Assembly: GCA_015233485.1 (NCBI GenBank)
Contig: JADFXO010000229.1
Span: forward strand, 1 to 6,391
DNA: 6,391 bases
Origin: Nitrospirota bacterium
GTDB taxonomy: Bacteria; Nitrospirota; Thermodesulfovibrionia; Thermodesulfovibrionales; Magnetobacteriaceae
Reading direction: 5' to 3'
The position numbers and the translations under genes are program-made. Below the pieces are notes generated by a model that was not told the DNA's origin, searched no databases, and saw nothing but the letters and a program-made list of their open reading frames with translations. Of the stretch, positions 5,410 to 6,391 are shown in pieces (position 1 is the first letter of the stretch; the number at the start of each line of letters is the position of its first letter).

Positions 5410-6391
5410 ATGAGAAAAACAGCATTGATTGTGATTATGGCGTTGTTCGTATTTAACGCAGGGATGTTAATGGCGGCGGATATCAGCCTTGACGAGGGGA
5501 TAGCCCAGATAAAGGAGGAGAATTTCGAGGAGGCTATAGTATTTTTCAGAAATGCAAAGGCGGCCCAACCGGGCTCATCCGCTATTTCCTACTATTTGGG
5601 TGTTGCCCTTAAGAAAACCGGAGATACAAAGGGGGCTGAGGAAAATTTTGTCGAGGCCTTAACCATTGTGCCGCCGGTTGAAGAGGCCTATACAGAACTG
5701 ATAGAGGTCTACTATACCCAGGACAAACTGAAAGAGGCCAAAGAGTGGATAGCAAAGGCCGAAGCTGCGAAGGCCAGGCCGGGCAGCGTAGCCTTCCTGA
5801 AGGGGCTTGTATTGTTAAAGGACGGTGACAATACCGGCGCCATAGAGGCCTTAAACAAGGCAAAGGAGCTTGACCCTTCGTTGACTCAGACGGTAAATTA
5901 CCAGCTTGCGGCAGCATATAACAGGGAACGGAGGTTTACCGAGGCAAAAACAGCCCTTGCGGCAGTCATAGAGGCCGACCCTTCGTCAGATATGGCCTCA
6001 TTCGCGAAGGAATACCAAAAGGCCGTCGAGGAAAATATCGCCGCAAACAGGGAATGGCGCTTTGCCATCGGGATATCCTACAGATACGACGACAATGTCC
6101 TGCTAAAACCTGAGGGTGGAATCCCCGGAGTTGAGATTTCAGGGCAAAGAGACAGCGCCATATTAAATACGTTTCGAATAGACTACCAGCCAAATCTGGG
6201 CAGCAGGTGGTTCCTTAACATGCAGTACAATCTCGTAAGCAACTACTACTTCCATAACGCGACCCACGACCTCCTGATACAGTCCCTTACGGCAAATCCC
6301 GGTTATGGCTTCAAAGACGGCGCCGTATATCTCCCTATAACCTATAACTACGCATTCTTAAACGGAAGCAAATATATGGGGCTTTTTTCCA
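5410..6391 (+). CDS. TPR plus outer-membrane beta-barrel protein (3' truncated)
   Basis: The frame is open from ATG 5410 to the window end (327 complete codons) with no stop. GAGGGGG (5399-5405) lies 4 bases before the ATG. Residues 1-23 are a signal peptide (MRKTALIVIMALFVFNAGML, then MAAD). Residues ~24-195 form about five tetratricopeptide repeats, recognisable by EENFEEAIVFFRNAKAAQP, YYLGVALKKTGDTKGAEENF, LKDGDNTGAIEALNKAKELD and RRFTEAKTALAAVIEADP. From about 216 (WRFAIGISYRYDDNVLL) the sequence changes to alternating aromatic/polar strands (FRIDYQPNLG, WFLNMQYNLVSNYYF, YLPITYNYAF), the start of an outer-membrane barrel. TPR-then-barrel is the layout of Slam-type surface-lipoprotein assembly modifiers (DUF560) and of exopolysaccharide exporters such as PgaA and BcsC; the DDN strand resembles the Slam/DUF560 style more. 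Function is open without the barrel sequence. It is transcribed divergently from the secreted-protein gene, from its own promoter. Confidence 0.9.
   Translation, partial: MRKTALIVIMALFVFNAGMLMAADISLDEGIAQIKEENFEEAIVFFRNAKAAQPGSSAISYYLGVALKKTGDTKGAEENFVEALTIVPPVEEAYTELIEVYYTQDKLKEAKEWIAKAEAAKARPGSVAFLKGLVLLKDGDNTGAIEALNKAKELDPSLTQTVNYQLAAAYNRERRFTEAKTALAAVIEADPSSDMASFAKEYQKAVEENIAANREWRFAIGISYRYDDNVLLKPEGGIPGVEISGQRDSAILNTFRIDYQPNLGSRWFLNMQYNLVSNYYFHNATHDLLIQSLTANPGYGFKDGAVYLPITYNYAFLNGSKYMGLFS

Noticed and set aside
3761..6013. The 13-mer TTCGCGAAGGAAT occurs at 3761-3773 and 6001-6013.
   Set aside because: One exact 13-base match in 6.4 kb is near chance expectation, and the flanks do not align.
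1..6391. CRISPR arrays, tRNA or rRNA genes, integrase or transposase genes.
   Set aside because: No regularly spaced repeats, cloverleaf-like segments or recombinase motifs were seen on either strand.

Overview
The window looks like chromosomal DNA of a Gram-negative bacterium: one gene encodes a TPR plus outer-membrane beta-barrel protein, and another encodes an LptC-like periplasmic anchor. A cobalamin-dependent radical SAM enzyme, an ATP-grasp ligase and an XrtA-type (exosortase/EPS-associated) polysaccharide deacetylase together suggest an envelope or exopolysaccharide locus. Nitrospirota or Desulfobacterota would fit, but that is a guess from gene style and not from any marker.

Left block, + strand (1-3226): three genes run in the same direction. 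They are a 5'-truncated B12-binding radical SAM protein (stop at 1186), an ATP-grasp ligase starting 5 bases later with a GTG, and a polysaccharide deacetylase starting 37 bases after that. The tight spacing suggests one operon that continues upstream of the window.

Middle block (3227-5104): a small + strand coiled-coil/membrane protein has its own promoter placed so close that the mRNA may be leaderless. It converges on two minus-strand genes: a secreted, cysteine-containing protein of unknown function (4619-5104) and, downstream of it, an LptC-like membrane-anchored protein (3676-4566). The LptC-like gene is the oddest object here. It contains a segment of about 70 bp that recurs, diverged, just after the deacetylase gene. 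That segment sits in an 84-bp, in-frame unit bounded by 8-bp direct repeats. The same gene also carries an A-AAA-AAT heptamer with UGA in the -1 frame, and after it a C-terminal tail that reads through a terminator-like hairpin.

Right block: a 305-bp divergent intergenic region (5105-5409) holds one convincing sigma-70-type promoter for each flanking gene and a GC-rich palindrome between them. The + strand gene at 5410 encodes a signal peptide, about five TPRs and the start of an outer-membrane beta-barrel, and runs off the window.

Working model (inference): the left operon makes or modifies a glycan or lipid, the LptC-like protein and the TPR-barrel protein act in envelope transport, and the small proteins are accessory. 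I see no tRNA, rRNA, CRISPR array, integrase or transposase.
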